Assembly (NCBI GenBank): GCA_964550165.1
Contig: CAZJYC010000025.1
Coordinates: 1 to 33,000, forward strand
Direction of reading: 5' to 3'
From: CAZJYC01 sp964550165
Lineage (GTDB): Bacteria; Acidobacteriota; Aminicenantia; Aminicenantales; Aminicenantaceae
Length of the DNA: 33,000 nucleotides
The notes under the pieces were generated by a model. That model saw only the letters and a program-made list of their open reading frames with translations, was not told where the DNA came from and made no database searches. Shown one piece after another: positions 8,720 through 18,131 of the stretch; positions within the stretch are counted from its first letter, which is position 1, and every line of letters starts with the position of its first letter. Position numbers and translations under genes: made by a program.

Positions 8720-11700
8720 ATGAAAATAAACAGAGCCTTGCTTGTCTTTTTTGCTTTTTTTAGTTTCCTCCTTTTTGGTTCAGCCCTTTGGAGCTCGACT
8801 CAGTCCCAAAAGAGCATCAACCGTTATGATCCGGGTCTCTATCAGGCCATGAAGTGGCGCTCCATCGGCCCTTATCGCGGCGGCCGGGTGACAGCCGTTG
8901 CCGGTGTTTCCTCCAGGCCTTTGACTTATTATTTTGGCGCCACAGGAGGAGGGGTCTGGAAGACAGAAGACGGCGGCCTGAGCTGGGAATGCGTCTCCGA
9001 CGGCTTCTTCAAAACGGGCTCGGTCGGAGCCATCGCTGTCTCAGAAAGCGATCCAAATGTGGTTTTTGTGGGCATGGGAGAATCCCCCATTCGGGGCAAT
9101 GTTTCCCATGGCGATGGAGTGTATAAATCCACGGATAACGGAAAGACGTGGGAGCCCATCGGCTTGGGCGAGACATACCAGATCTCAAGGATTCGCATCC
9201 ATCCCCTCGATCCTGATTGGGTGTATGTCGCAGCCCTGGGCCATGTCTACGGGCCCAACGAGCAAAGGGGTGTCTTCCGGACAAAAGACGGCGGAAAAAC
9301 CTGGGAAAAGATACTCTTCAGGGACAACAAAACAGGAGCCATTGATTTGATTCTCAACCCGTCAAACCCGAGGGTCATCTATGCAGCGCTCTGGGAATTT
9401 TACCGGACGCCTTATAGCCTTTCCAGCGGAGGGCCAGGAAGCGGACTTTTCAAATCGATTGACGGCGGCGACACCTGGGTTGAGATTTCCAGGAACAAGG
9501 GACTCCCGCAAGGCATTCTGGGAAAAATAGGCGTTACTGTTTCCGGCGCAAATCCATATCGAGTCTGGGCTCTCGTCGAAGCCGAGGACGGAGGTGTTTT
9601 CCGCTCGGACGATGGCGGCCAGAACTGGCTCAAACTTAATGATGACCGTCGCTTCAGGCAGCGTGCCTGGTATTACACCCGGATATACGCTGACCCGAAG
9701 GATGAGAATACGGTCTATGTGCTCAACACCGGATTTTACCGCTCTGTGGACGGAGGAAGGACTTTCACGGCCATCCGCGTTCCTCATGGCGACAATCATG
9801 ACCTGTGGATTGATCCTGAGAATCCGCAAAGGATGATAAACTCCAACGACGGGGGAGCCAACGTTTCGTATAACGGCGGAGCGTCCTGGACAGCTCAGGA
9901 CAATCAGCCGACAGCCCAATTTTATCATGTCGCCACCGACAACCATTTTCCCTACCGGGTCTACGGCGCCCAGCAGGACAACACGACGGTTTGCATCGCC
10001 AGCCGCACGAGGGGCGCGGGAATCGACGTCACGGATTGGTATCCTGTCGGAGGAGGGGAAAGCGGTTTTGTTGTGCCCCGTCCCGATAATCCGGAAGTCG
10101 TTTATGCTGGGAGCTACGGCGGCCTGATCACCCGCTGGGATTCGAAGACACGCCAGTCCCGGGTCATCAGCGCCTGGCCCGAAAATCCGATGGGATGGGG
10201 CGCAGCGGATTTAAAATACCGCTTCCAGTGGACCGCGCCCATTCTTGTCTCGAGGTTTGATGCGAATGTCCTCTACCACGCCGCTCAGGTTCTTTTTAAG
10301 TCAACCAATGAGGGGCAGAGCTGGGAAACGATCAGCCCTGACCTGACCAGGAATGACAAAGAGAAGCAGAAATCCTCAGGCGGGCCGATCACCAAGGATA
10401 ACACGAGCGTTGAGTATTACTGCACCATTTTTGCCCTGGCTGAATCGTTCCACAACCCGAATATCCTCTGGGTCGGAACAGACGACGGACTGGTCAGCGT
10501 CAGCAGGAACGGAGGAAGGAATTGGGAAAACATCACGCCGAAAGATCTGCCTGAGTGGAGTTTGATCAGCATGATTGAGCCCTCCACTTTTGACGCGGCC
10601 ACTGTTTACATCGCCGTGGACCGGCATGAGCTTGATGATTTCAAGCCCTATATCTACAAAACAGAAAATTTCGGAAGGTCCTGGAAAAAAATTATTAACG
10701 GACTACCGGATAACACCTTTGTCCGGGTGGTCCGCGAAGACCCCAAGAAAAAGGGGCTTCTCTACGCAGGAACTGAAACAGGCGTTTTTGTCTCTTTCGA
10801 TGACGGCCAGAACTGGCAGTCTTTGCAGCTCAACCTGCCGGTTGTTCCCATCCATGACATGGCTGTCAAGGAGGATGACCTGGTTGTGGCCACGCACGGC
10901 CGCTCTTTCTGGATTCTTGACGATTTAACACCCTTGCATCAGATTGCTGAAGGACTTGCCGATGAGGATTTCTATCTTTTCAAACCGGGCGACGCTTACC
11001 GGATGAGAGGATACGACTTCGCCCGGCCCGGTGTGGGGCAGAATCCGCCTGGCGGGACGGTTCTCTTTTACTATTTTAAGGAAAAGCCTGAGGAGGAAGT
11101 GACTCTTGAATTTTTAGATTCCGCAGGCCGGGTGATCAAGAGATTCACCAGCCGCGCGGCGAGAGAATCAGAGGATGAGCTCTCCTTCGACCGTTTTCCA
11201 AGAAGCGCACAGGCAGTTCCCGCAGAGGCGGGTATGAATCGCTTTGTCTGGAACATGCGCTATCCTGATGCCGGGCGTGTTCCTGGCGCTGTCATCTGGG
11301 GTGGGATGCTCAGCGGGCCTGTGGCTGTGCCCGGAACGTATCAGGCCAGGCTCACTCGCGGCGAGAAATCGATGACCCAGAGCTGGGAATGGAAGAAGGA
11401 CCCGAGTCTTCCCGCAACTCAGGAAGAACTCCAGGAACAGTTCGATTTTCTGATTAAAGTCCGGGACAAAACAACAGAGGTCAACCGCGCTGTGAATCAG
11501 CTCCGAGACGTTAAGAACCAGATCGATATCCTCATCAGGCGGGTGGAAGGCCATGAAAAAGGCAATGAGATTGTTGAGGCAGGGGGAATACTCAAAAAGA
11601 AGCTCATTGCCGTAGAGGACATTCTCATCCAGTCAAAATCCAGAAGTCCTCAAGATCCCTTGAATTATCCGATCAGGCTCGATAATAAGATTGCCGCCCT

Positions 11701-11896
11701 TGGTTCCATCGTTGCCAGCGCAGATGCTCGTCCCACAGACCAGACCTATGAAGTTTTTCGAGAATTGACGCATAGAGCTGATGAACAGCTTTCAAAATTG
11801 AAGACTGTCTTTGAGCAGGATCTCGCCGATTTTAATCGATTGGTCAAAAAGGCAGATATTCCGGCAATTGTTTTAAAAAAATATGACTTTGAGTGA
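8720..11896 (+). CDS. Exported Asp-box (sortilin/BNR-like) beta-propeller protein
   Basis: This is a 1058 aa protein. Residues 1-27 are a clear signal peptide (MKINR, then a Leu/Phe-rich core). About ten Asp-box motifs (S/T-x-D-x-G-x-T/S-W) follow, for example TEDGGLSW, STDNGKTW, TKDGGKTW, SIDGGDTW, SDDGGQNW, STNEGQSW, SRNGGRNW and FDDGQNW. They form one or two beta propellers over residues ~40-740, as in sortilin/VPS10 and BNR glycosidase-like proteins. The C-terminal ~300 residues contain a beta-sandwich-like part and then a helical, charged stretch. Proteins of this kind are abundant in Acidobacteriota and often annotated as 'glycosyl hydrolase', but I see no catalytic acid/base set and would not claim enzymatic activity. 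The ATG at 8720 is preceded by AAGGAGGG at 8702-8709. Confidence 0.85.
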   Translation: MKINRALLVFFAFFSFLLFGSALWSSTQSQKSINRYDPGLYQAMKWRSIGPYRGGRVTAVAGVSSRPLTYYFGATGGGVWKTEDGGLSWECVSDGFFKTGSVGAIAVSESDPNVVFVGMGESPIRGNVSHGDGVYKSTDNGKTWEPIGLGETYQISRIRIHPLDPDWVYVAALGHVYGPNEQRGVFRTKDGGKTWEKILFRDNKTGAIDLILNPSNPRVIYAALWEFYRTPYSLSSGGPGSGLFKSIDGGDTWVEISRNKGLPQGILGKIGVTVSGANPYRVWALVEAEDGGVFRSDDGGQNWLKLNDDRRFRQRAWYYTRIYADPKDENTVYVLNTGFYRSVDGGRTFTAIRVPHGDNHDLWIDPENPQRMINSNDGGANVSYNGGASWTAQDNQPTAQFYHVATDNHFPYRVYGAQQDNTTVCIASRTRGAGIDVTDWYPVGGGESGFVVPRPDNPEVVYAGSYGGLITRWDSKTRQSRVISAWPENPMGWGAADLKYRFQWTAPILVSRFDANVLYHAAQVLFKSTNEGQSWETISPDLTRNDKEKQKSSGGPITKDNTSVEYYCTIFALAESFHNPNILWVGTDDGLVSVSRNGGRNWENITPKDLPEWSLISMIEPSTFDAATVYIAVDRHELDDFKPYIYKTENFGRSWKKIINGLPDNTFVRVVREDPKKKGLLYAGTETGVFVSFDDGQNWQSLQLNLPVVPIHDMAVKEDDLVVATHGRSFWILDDLTPLHQIAEGLADEDFYLFKPGDAYRMRGYDFARPGVGQNPPGGTVLFYYFKEKPEEEVTLEFLDSAGRVIKRFTSRAARESEDELSFDRFPRSAQAVPAEAGMNRFVWNMRYPDAGRVPGAVIWGGMLSGPVAVPGTYQARLTRGEKSMTQSWEWKKDPSLPATQEELQEQFDFLIKVRDKTTEVNRAVNQLRDVKNQIDILIRRVEGHEKGNEIVEAGGILKKKLIAVEDILIQSKSRSPQDPLNYPIRLDNKIAALGSIVASADARPTDQTYEVFRELTHRADEQLSKLKTVFEQDLADFNRLVKKADIPAIVLKKYDFE

Positions 11897-12052
11897 CTGA
11901 GACGGCTGAGATTCCAAAATTTTATAAATCAAGAATTGACAGAAATGGCCAAGAGGAAACTTGCGCGTCGATTTCCGCCACGCTCCGCTCGCGGCTGCGG
12001 CTCAAATTTTGAGTTATTGCCTTTATGTTAAAATGGATGTTCGAGTCTGAAT

Positions 12053-12058
12053 TATAAT
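12053..12058 (+). promoter_or_regulatory. Isolated -10 box upstream of the FAD oxidoreductase gene
   Basis: TATAAT at 12053-12058 is perfect, but no convincing -35 lies 16-18 bp upstream (the best is TTAAAA at 12028, 19 bp spacing). A start near 12065 would coincide with an in-frame TTG. The rest of the gap 11897-12088 holds a short palindrome at 12001-12013 and nothing else recognisable. Confidence 0.3.
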
Positions 12059-12088
12059 TATAGTTTGAACACTGCAAAGGGATGCATC

Positions 12089-13507
12089 ATGCCTAAGAAA
12101 ATTTCGAAAGAAACGATAGAGAAACTTGAGAAAATCGTCGGCCGCAAAAACCTCATCTTCGACCCGGAAAAGATGGTGGACTACGGCCATGATGAATTCT
12201 GGCTGCCTGAGATCGCCCGTATGCCCGAACTTGTAGTCAAGCCAGGCAGAACAGAAGAGGTTGGAGCGATTATGCGGCTGGCCAGCAAAGAGAAAATTCC
12301 GGTGACGCCACGGGGAGGAGCCACAGGCCTCTGCGGAGGATGCGTTCCCTCCCACGGAGGAATCGTTCTTTCTCTGGAGAGGATGAATCGTATTATCGAA
12401 ATAGACAGGGATAATCAAATGGCCGTTGTCGAAGCCGGAGTGACCTTGAAAGATTTTTATTCGGCGATAGAAGAAGCAGGCTTTTTCTTTCCTCCCCATC
12501 CGGGAGAAGAGAGCGCCATGGTCGGAGGAGTTATCGCCACCAATGCCGGGGGAAGCCGGGCGGTTAAGTATGGAGTGATCCGGAATTACGTCAGAGGGAT
12601 TGAGGTTGTTCTGCCTGGAGGGGCGGCGATGAAGGCCGGCGGAAAGCTCATGAAGAGCAGCACGGGCTACAGCCTGCTCAACCTGTTCATCGGCTCAGAA
12701 GGAACATTGGGCATCATCACCCGGGCGACGATTCAGATTATGCCCCCTTCGCCAACAACACGCTCTCTCATCATTCCCTACGAGGATTTGGAGAGTGCCA
12801 TCGAGACAGTTCTTCTTCTCGTTCGGAGAAAGATATTGCCCATGGCTGTGGAGTTTATCGAACGGGAAGTCATCGAAATTACCGAAGCTTTTCTGAAGAA
12901 AAAGTGGCCCTGTTCTCAAGGCAAGACCTATCTGCTGATTATTCTCGATGCATCCAGCGAAGAGGAGATGAGTAAGCTTTCTGAGGTTGTGGCCGAGGTC
13001 TGCCTGGAAAAAAGAGCTCTTGATGTTTTTGTCGCCGACAGCCCGGACAAGCAAAGGCTTGTCCTCGAAATACGGAGCAAAATCTACGAGGCCTTGAAGG
13101 CGAACGTGGTGGAAGTCCTTGATATTGCCGTTCCCAGGGCAGAGATCGCCAGACATGTCAAAAAAGTTCAAGAGGTCTCTTCAAAATACGGAATCTGGCT
13201 GCCAAGCTATGGCCATGCCGCTGATGGAAACGTCCACACCCATATCATGAAGGCCTGCTATGAGGACGGAAAAATCCGTCCCATTCCAGAGAAAGAATGG
13301 CGCGAAAAGAGCGAAAAGGTTCGTGAAGCGCTTTATCGAGATTGTCATGAGAGAGGTGGCGTGATTTCTGGCGAACACGGAATAGGGATTGTCAAAAAGC
13401 CATTTCTTTCTTATGTTCTTGGCGAGGAAGAGATTCGCATCATGAAAGGCATAAAGCGGCTTTTTGACCCTCAAAATATTTTGAACCCGGGAAAAATATT
13501 TGATTGA
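12089..13507 (+). CDS. FAD-binding oxidoreductase, GlcD/D-lactate dehydrogenase family
   Basis: This is a 472 aa flavoprotein of the VAO/PCMH type that oxidises a 2-hydroxy acid such as glycolate or D-lactate. The FAD-binding domain (~40-215) contains TPRGGATGLCGG starting at residue 73, which wraps the pyrophosphate, and HPGEESAMVGGVIATNAGG. The FAD-oxidase C-terminal domain (~220-470) contains GHAADGNVH and GEHGIG, metal- and substrate-side motifs of the family, and ends in the usual LFDPQNILNPGK. No GlcE or GlcF (iron-sulfur) subunit gene is adjacent, so the electron acceptor cannot be named. The ATG at 12089 follows AAAGGG at 12076-12081; an upstream in-frame TTG (12065) has no ribosome site. 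It heads a six-gene run. Confidence 0.88.
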   Translation: MPKKISKETIEKLEKIVGRKNLIFDPEKMVDYGHDEFWLPEIARMPELVVKPGRTEEVGAIMRLASKEKIPVTPRGGATGLCGGCVPSHGGIVLSLERMNRIIEIDRDNQMAVVEAGVTLKDFYSAIEEAGFFFPPHPGEESAMVGGVIATNAGGSRAVKYGVIRNYVRGIEVVLPGGAAMKAGGKLMKSSTGYSLLNLFIGSEGTLGIITRATIQIMPPSPTTRSLIIPYEDLESAIETVLLLVRRKILPMAVEFIEREVIEITEAFLKKKWPCSQGKTYLLIILDASSEEEMSKLSEVVAEVCLEKRALDVFVADSPDKQRLVLEIRSKIYEALKANVVEVLDIAVPRAEIARHVKKVQEVSSKYGIWLPSYGHAADGNVHTHIMKACYEDGKIRPIPEKEWREKSEKVREALYRDCHERGGVISGEHGIGIVKKPFLSYVLGEEEIRIMKGIKRLFDPQNILNPGKIFD

Positions 13508-13550
13508 GGACAGGGAACGATTGAATCCTTAAAGCGGAGGCAAATCGGCG

Positions 13551-14570
13551 ATGAAGATACTCGTCATCGGAGGAACTCGTTTTTTCGGCTATCATATCAC
13601 CAGACGCCTTCTCGAGGAAGGGCATGACATCACCCTCTTCAACCGGGGAAAGACACCGGACGATTTTGGCAACAGCGTCACCCGCATCCAGGGGGACAGA
13701 TATGACAGGCAGGATTTTATTCAGAAGCTCGGAGGGGAAGAGTTTGATGTCGTGGTCGACATGATAGCCTTCAAAGCCGAAGACAGCCAGACGGCCGCTG
13801 AAACTTTTCTCGGGAATGTTGGGCATTTCTTCCACATCAGCACCGGCTCAGTGTACATTGTCACCAGAGACTTTCCCTGTCCTCTCCATGAGGAGGATTT
13901 TGACCGGGCCCTTTATCCAAAACCTGAAGAGGATGATGAATGGTGGACTTACGGCTACCATAAAAGGAAGTGCGAAGAAGTCCTCCGTGAAGCTTTTGAA
14001 AAGCAGGGCTTCCCTGTAACCATGCTCCGGCTGCCGATCGTTATCGGCGAAAGGGATTATACGCTGAGGGCCCACTCCTATTTTGTCCGGATCCTCGACG
14101 GCAAGCCGTTGATTCTTCCGGACAGCGGCTTGAATGTCTTTACCCATATTTACCAGGACGATATTATCCGGACTGTCTCCATGAATTTGATGAATGAAAT
14201 ATCTTTCGGACAGGCCTACAACCTGGCTCAGGCTGAAGTCTTGACTTTGAGAGCTTTCGTCTTAAAGGCTTCTGAAGTCCTGAACAGAAAAGTGGAGCTT
14301 GTGGATATCCCTTCCTCCATCCTGGATAAGACTGTCTTGGGAACATCCTTTTCGCCCTTTTTCACGCGCCGGCCTTTTATTCTTGATACTCAAAAAGCAA
14401 GGCGCGAGCTGAATTTTTTGGCGACTCCCTTTGAGATCTGGATAAAAAAAACCATCACCTGGTTCACGGAGGAATACAAGGGCGGGCCGCCTGAAAATTA
14501 CTGGACACGTAAAAAAGAGATCGAGATCGCCGCAGATTATAATAGTGCTGTGGAGTTTATGGTAAAATGA
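13551..14570 (+). CDS. NAD-dependent epimerase/dehydratase (extended SDR)
   Basis: This is a 339 aa protein with a Rossmann fold at the N-terminus, with GGTRFFG at residues 7-13 as the dinucleotide-binding glycine motif. The catalytic pair appears as Y-x3-K in YGYHKRK near residue 138, with an upstream ISTGSVY serine. It resembles bacterial nucleoside-diphosphate-sugar epimerases and the plastid CSP41-like group. The substrate cannot be predicted because no sugar-nucleotide genes are nearby. The ATG at 13551 is preceded by GCGGAGG at 13533-13539. The gap to the upstream gene is 43 bp and to the next 63 bp, consistent with co-transcription. Confidence 0.85.
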   Translation: MKILVIGGTRFFGYHITRRLLEEGHDITLFNRGKTPDDFGNSVTRIQGDRYDRQDFIQKLGGEEFDVVVDMIAFKAEDSQTAAETFLGNVGHFFHISTGSVYIVTRDFPCPLHEEDFDRALYPKPEEDDEWWTYGYHKRKCEEVLREAFEKQGFPVTMLRLPIVIGERDYTLRAHSYFVRILDGKPLILPDSGLNVFTHIYQDDIIRTVSMNLMNEISFGQAYNLAQAEVLTLRAFVLKASEVLNRKVELVDIPSSILDKTVLGTSFSPFFTRRPFILDTQKARRELNFLATPFEIWIKKTITWFTEEYKGGPPENYWTRKKEIEIAADYNSAVEFMVK

Positions 14571-14633
14571 AATCCTTACATGCAGAAAAATTTTTCCAAC
14601 GCCCGGTAAAATTTTAAACGTAAAGGAGAAGAA

Positions 14634-15623
14634 ATGGCTGATTTGACCGCATCTTACATGGGATTAAAGCTCCGGAATCCGATTGTCGTCTCGAGCAGCG
14701 ATTTAACCAAAACTCGCTCTGGAATCATAAAATGCGAGGAATCCGGTGCAGGTGCGATAGTTCTTAAGTCTATCTTTGAGGAACAATTTTTGATCACAGA
14801 AGATAAGCCGGAGGAAACTTATGGAATCTATCCAGAGGCTATCGATTACTTGCGACGAGGCGGATTGCTCGAGTATGCTCCCCAGCAGGTCTGCCGCTTG
14901 ATCGAGGAGGTCAAAAAGGAAGTCAGGATTCCGATTATCGCCAGCATCAACTGCCAGTCCCCCCATCTCTGGCCGCGCTTTGCCCGCCAGCTCCAGGATG
15001 CAGGGGCTGATGGGCTGGAACTCAACATCTATTTTCTTCCCCTTAGCCCTGATGTTTCGGGAAATGACTATGAAGATTATCATCTCAAGATTCTGGAAGA
15101 GGTTAAAAAAATTGTTTCCATCCCGGTCGCAGTCAAGTTGAATTCACAACTGACCTCCATCCCCAACCTGGCATACAGGCTGGCGAAAGCAGGATGTGAT
15201 GCGCTCGTTCTTTTTAACTGGTTCCTCGAACCCGATATCGATGTCGAAAAGCTTAAGACAAGAAACATCATCGGCAAAGGAAATTTTTATCAGTCCTTGA
15301 AATGGATAGCGCTTCTTGCGGGAAGAGTCGATTGTGATCTTGTGTCTTCGGGGGGTGTGAACAAGGCCGAAGATGCGGTCAAACAGATTCTGGCCGGAGC
15401 CTCCGCTGTTCAGGTCTGCACCATCTTGTATCAGCAAGGCCTCAAAGTGATAAAGAATCTTCTCAGCGGAGTCGAAGACTGGATGGAGAAGCATCGCTAT
15501 TCCACCATTGACGATTTCAAGGGGGAACTCTCATTCAAGAGGCAGGAATTATCGTTCAAGGGTGTTGGCGAGGCAGGGGCTTATTTCCGGGCGCAGTATT
15601 TAAAGGCCTATTCGAGGCAATAG
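14634..15623 (+). CDS. Dihydroorotate dehydrogenase-like flavoprotein
   Basis: This is a 329 aa TIM-barrel protein of the class 1 dihydroorotate dehydrogenase superfamily. The N-terminal MADLTASYMGLKLRNPIVV is the typical first strand, and SSGGVNKAEDA with GASAVQVCT near the C-terminus forms the FMN phosphate site. The loop that carries the catalytic base in true class 1 enzymes (N-x-S-C-P-N) reads NIYFLPLSPDVSG at 131-143, without the Cys. It therefore probably belongs to the 'dihydroorotate dehydrogenase-like' subgroup, whose reaction is not established, and pyrimidine synthesis should not be assumed. A strong AAAGGAGAAG at 14622-14631 precedes the ATG. It lies between the epimerase and a double-ACT protein. 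Confidence 0.8.
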   Translation: MADLTASYMGLKLRNPIVVSSSDLTKTRSGIIKCEESGAGAIVLKSIFEEQFLITEDKPEETYGIYPEAIDYLRRGGLLEYAPQQVCRLIEEVKKEVRIPIIASINCQSPHLWPRFARQLQDAGADGLELNIYFLPLSPDVSGNDYEDYHLKILEEVKKIVSIPVAVKLNSQLTSIPNLAYRLAKAGCDALVLFNWFLEPDIDVEKLKTRNIIGKGNFYQSLKWIALLAGRVDCDLVSSGGVNKAEDAVKQILAGASAVQVCTILYQQGLKVIKNLLSGVEDWMEKHRYSTIDDFKGELSFKRQELSFKGVGEAGAYFRAQYLKAYSRQ

Positions 15624-15669
15624 AATAAAATTAATAATGATATTCTTGAAGAAAAAAATGGGGGTGTCA

Positions 15670-16050
15670 ATGGAAAAAATCACTGAAATTTTCGTTGTCC
15701 TGGAAAATCGTCCTTCAACCTTGGGAGAGCTGTGCAGTCATTTAGCTGAGGAAGGAATCAACATCGAGGCTATCGGCGTCTTCCAGGATACAGCCAAGCT
15801 TTATGTCAGAAACGTCAGCAAGGCCCAGAAAATCCTTTCCAAGCTGAACTATGAGACAGAACTGAGGGAAGTCATCAAGGTCGACCTCGAGAACAGGCCG
15901 GGAGCCCTGGCTGAAGCGACGGCCAAACTGGGTAACAAAGGGATTAACATCGAATACTGTTACGGAACCCTCAGCAAGAAAGGAGATAAGGTATCGATCA
16001 TCCTTGATGTTTCTGATATCGACAGGGCGATCAAGGTCTTAAAAGAATAA
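15670..16050 (+). CDS. Tandem ACT-domain amino-acid-binding protein
   Basis: This is a 126 aa protein consisting of two ACT domains (~3-66 and ~70-126). Each has the beta-alpha-beta start with the ligand-site motif: VLENRPSTLGELCSHLAEEGINIEA and DLENRPGALAEATAKLGNKGINIE. Such stand-alone proteins bind amino acids and are presumed regulators; a partner is not identifiable here. The ATG at 15670 was chosen because homologues begin just before the first strand and GGGGTG lies 5 bp upstream; ATGs at 15658 and 15637 are in frame but lack ribosome sites. It follows the flavoprotein gene by 46 bp. Confidence 0.82.
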   Translation: MEKITEIFVVLENRPSTLGELCSHLAEEGINIEAIGVFQDTAKLYVRNVSKAQKILSKLNYETELREVIKVDLENRPGALAEATAKLGNKGINIEYCYGTLSKKGDKVSIILDVSDIDRAIKVLKE

Positions 16051-16107
16051 ATCCTGGCGTCTCAGGCCATGAAGTCAAGAAAGATTCTTACAAAGTGAAA
16101 TGTATTC

Positions 16108-16136
16108 TTGACCTTTTGAGTGCGAATCGATAACTT
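16108..16136 (+). promoter_or_regulatory. Possible promoter of the transporter gene
   Basis: TTGACC (16108-16113) and TAACTT (16131-16136) are spaced by 17 bp in the 129 bp gap before the transporter. The -35 is good and the -10 is weak. Confidence 0.3.
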
Positions 16137-16179
16137 CAGCTTAGCCTCTTCACAAAAAGCTTAAAAAGAGGAGCATGAG

Positions 16180-17685
16180 ATGACAGAAAAAATCAAAAAG
16201 AAAAATATCCTTTTTACCTTCCCCCCGACATTCTGGGTCGCCAATTTAATGGAGTTCTTCGAGCGCGGAGCCTATTACGGATTGAATTCAGTCTTGGCTG
16301 TTTATCTCGCAGATGTTCTTTTTTTCCAGAAGCAGGCCATCGGCCTTCTTCAGGGCTTTGTCTATGCCCTGACTTACATTATCCCCATCATCGGCGGGGC
16401 TTTGGCTGACCGTCTCGGCTACCGAAAGATGCTCCTTTTGGCCTTCTCGCTTTTGACCGTCGGTTATTTTGCAGCCGGAAATTTCGATTCTTACGGGCTT
16501 ATTTTTCTCTTCCTGCTGATCATGGCCACAGGAAGCGGGCTTTTCAAGCCCATCATTACCGGAACAGTGGCCCGGACCACCACCAAGGAAAATAGCGGTT
16601 TCGGCTTCGGCGTCTACTACTGGAGCATCAACCTCGGTGCTTTTCTGGCGCCTTTCTTTGTCAGCTGGATCAAAGGATTTAACTGGCATTATGTCTTCTT
16701 CTCGTCCGCAGCCTGGTGCTTTTTGATGCTTCTGCCCACAGTTTTCATTTACAGAGACCCAGAAAGGCCTGAAAGCACAAAGTCCATCCGGCAGGTGATG
16801 AAAGAAGCGCTTCTTGTCCTGAGCAATTCGCGGTTTATGCTGCTGATCATCGTCTATTCGTGCTTCTGGATTCTTTACTTTCAGAATTTTGGCTCTGTGC
16901 TCTGGTATCTCAGGGATTTTATTCACCGTGCGCCTATCGACCGTTTCATGCAAAAAGTCTTCCTGCTCAGGCCTTTTAAGTTCGACGCGGAGTTTGTGAC
17001 CATCATCAATGCCGGAACCATTGTCCTGCTGGTTATCGTTGTCAGCCGGATTGTCACCAAATTTAAAGCCTTACCGGTTATGGCCACAGGCATCATCATC
17101 GGCTCCTGCGGATTTTTAGTCCTGGCCCTGACCCGGAGTGCCTGGATGTTCATCCTGGGCATCGCCGTCTTCTCCATCGGAGAAATGACCGCCCACCCCA
17201 AGTATTACAGCTACATCGGCCTGGTCGCTCCCCAGGAGCAGAAAGCCGTCTACATGGGCTATGCCTTTCTCTATGGAGTTTTCGGGAGCCTGATCGGGAG
17301 CAACCTTGGGGCAGCGCTTTACGAGAAGATTCTCCGGCCTGTTGTCCCGTCTTCCGAGGCGGTGGAGGCGGGCATTCCTCTGGCCTCAGAAGCAGCAGGC
17401 CAAGTCAGGATTTTCTGGCTGATCTTTGCCGTTCTCGGCATTTTTTGTCTGGCGGGAATGCTCCTTTACAACCGGTTCTTTTCTCAGGATACTCCGGAGA
17501 CAAACCGCCGCGCCTGGAAGGTTATGTTCGGAATTTATATCCTGATCGCTGCCGCAGGGCTTTATTTCTTCATTTTTGCCCTTTTTCTTTCGCCGGAAGT
17601 TCAGTGGAGGACTTTTGTCCAGGCGCTGATCATGATGGCCTTTGGCGGTGGCGGGATTGCCATCAGCATCAGGAGAAAGCCATGA
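16180..17685 (+). CDS. Proton-coupled oligopeptide transporter (POT/PTR family, MFS)
   Basis: This is a 501 aa polytopic inner-membrane protein with about 12-14 hydrophobic segments. The POT signature ExxER-x2-YYG is present in helix 1 as EFFERGAYYG (~residues 26-35), followed by the MFS loop GGALADRLGYRK. The family imports di- and tripeptides with protons. The sequence continues past the usual 12-helix core, with a last pair of helices at ~445-495. GAGG in AAAAAGAGGAG at 16164-16174 serves the ATG. Its stop overlaps the start of yjbQ by 4 bp (ATGA). Peptide uptake fits the secreted peptidases encoded on the other strand further on. Confidence 0.88.
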   Translation: MTEKIKKKNILFTFPPTFWVANLMEFFERGAYYGLNSVLAVYLADVLFFQKQAIGLLQGFVYALTYIIPIIGGALADRLGYRKMLLLAFSLLTVGYFAAGNFDSYGLIFLFLLIMATGSGLFKPIITGTVARTTTKENSGFGFGVYYWSINLGAFLAPFFVSWIKGFNWHYVFFSSAAWCFLMLLPTVFIYRDPERPESTKSIRQVMKEALLVLSNSRFMLLIIVYSCFWILYFQNFGSVLWYLRDFIHRAPIDRFMQKVFLLRPFKFDAEFVTIINAGTIVLLVIVVSRIVTKFKALPVMATGIIIGSCGFLVLALTRSAWMFILGIAVFSIGEMTAHPKYYSYIGLVAPQEQKAVYMGYAFLYGVFGSLIGSNLGAALYEKILRPVVPSSEAVEAGIPLASEAAGQVRIFWLIFAVLGIFCLAGMLLYNRFFSQDTPETNRRAWKVMFGIYILIAAAGLYFFIFALFLSPEVQWRTFVQALIMMAFGGGGIAISIRRKP

Positions 17686-18101
17686 AGTCTCTGACAGACT
17701 ATCTTGTTATTGAAACAAAAAAGAGGCAAGAGCTCATCAACATCACCCCGAAGGTGGAAGCCCTTGTCCAGAGGAGCGGGGTCAAAGAGGGGCTGTGCCT
17801 GGTCAATGCCATGCACATCACAGCCAGCGTTTTCATCAATGATGATGAGAGCGGGTTGCACCAAGATTTTGAGGAATGGCTGGAAAAGTTCGCTCCCCAT
17901 GAGCCTCTATCCAGGTATTTGCACAACAGGACAGGGGAGGATAATGCTGATGCGCATTTAAAAAGAACAATTATGGGCAGGGAAGTCGTGGTAGCGATCA
18001 CAGGCGGAAAATTGGATTTCGGCCCCTGGGAGCAGATTTTCTACGGCGAGTTTGACGGCTGCAGAAGAAAAAGAGTCCTGGTCAAAATCATAGGGGAATA
18101 A
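17682..18101 (+). CDS. yjbQ: YjbQ / UPF0047 family protein
   Basis: This is a 139 aa single-domain protein of the secondary thiamine-phosphate synthase YjbQ family. Recognisable elements are NAMHITASVFIN (first His motif), the acidic DDESG, GEDNADAHLKRTIMG and the hallmark GPWEQIFYGEF near the C-terminus. Family length is usually 130-145 aa, so it is complete. Some members show weak thiamine-phosphate synthase activity; the true role is uncertain. The ATG at 17682 overlaps the transporter stop, so translation is probably coupled. A longer in-frame opening from 17445 only extends into the transporter gene. Confidence 0.88.
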   Translation: MKSLTDYLVIETKKRQELINITPKVEALVQRSGVKEGLCLVNAMHITASVFINDDESGLHQDFEEWLEKFAPHEPLSRYLHNRTGEDNADAHLKRTIMGREVVVAITGGKLDFGPWEQIFYGEFDGCRRKRVLVKIIGE

Positions 18102-18131
18102 AAGAGGCTTGTTTCCGATGATGATCAACCG

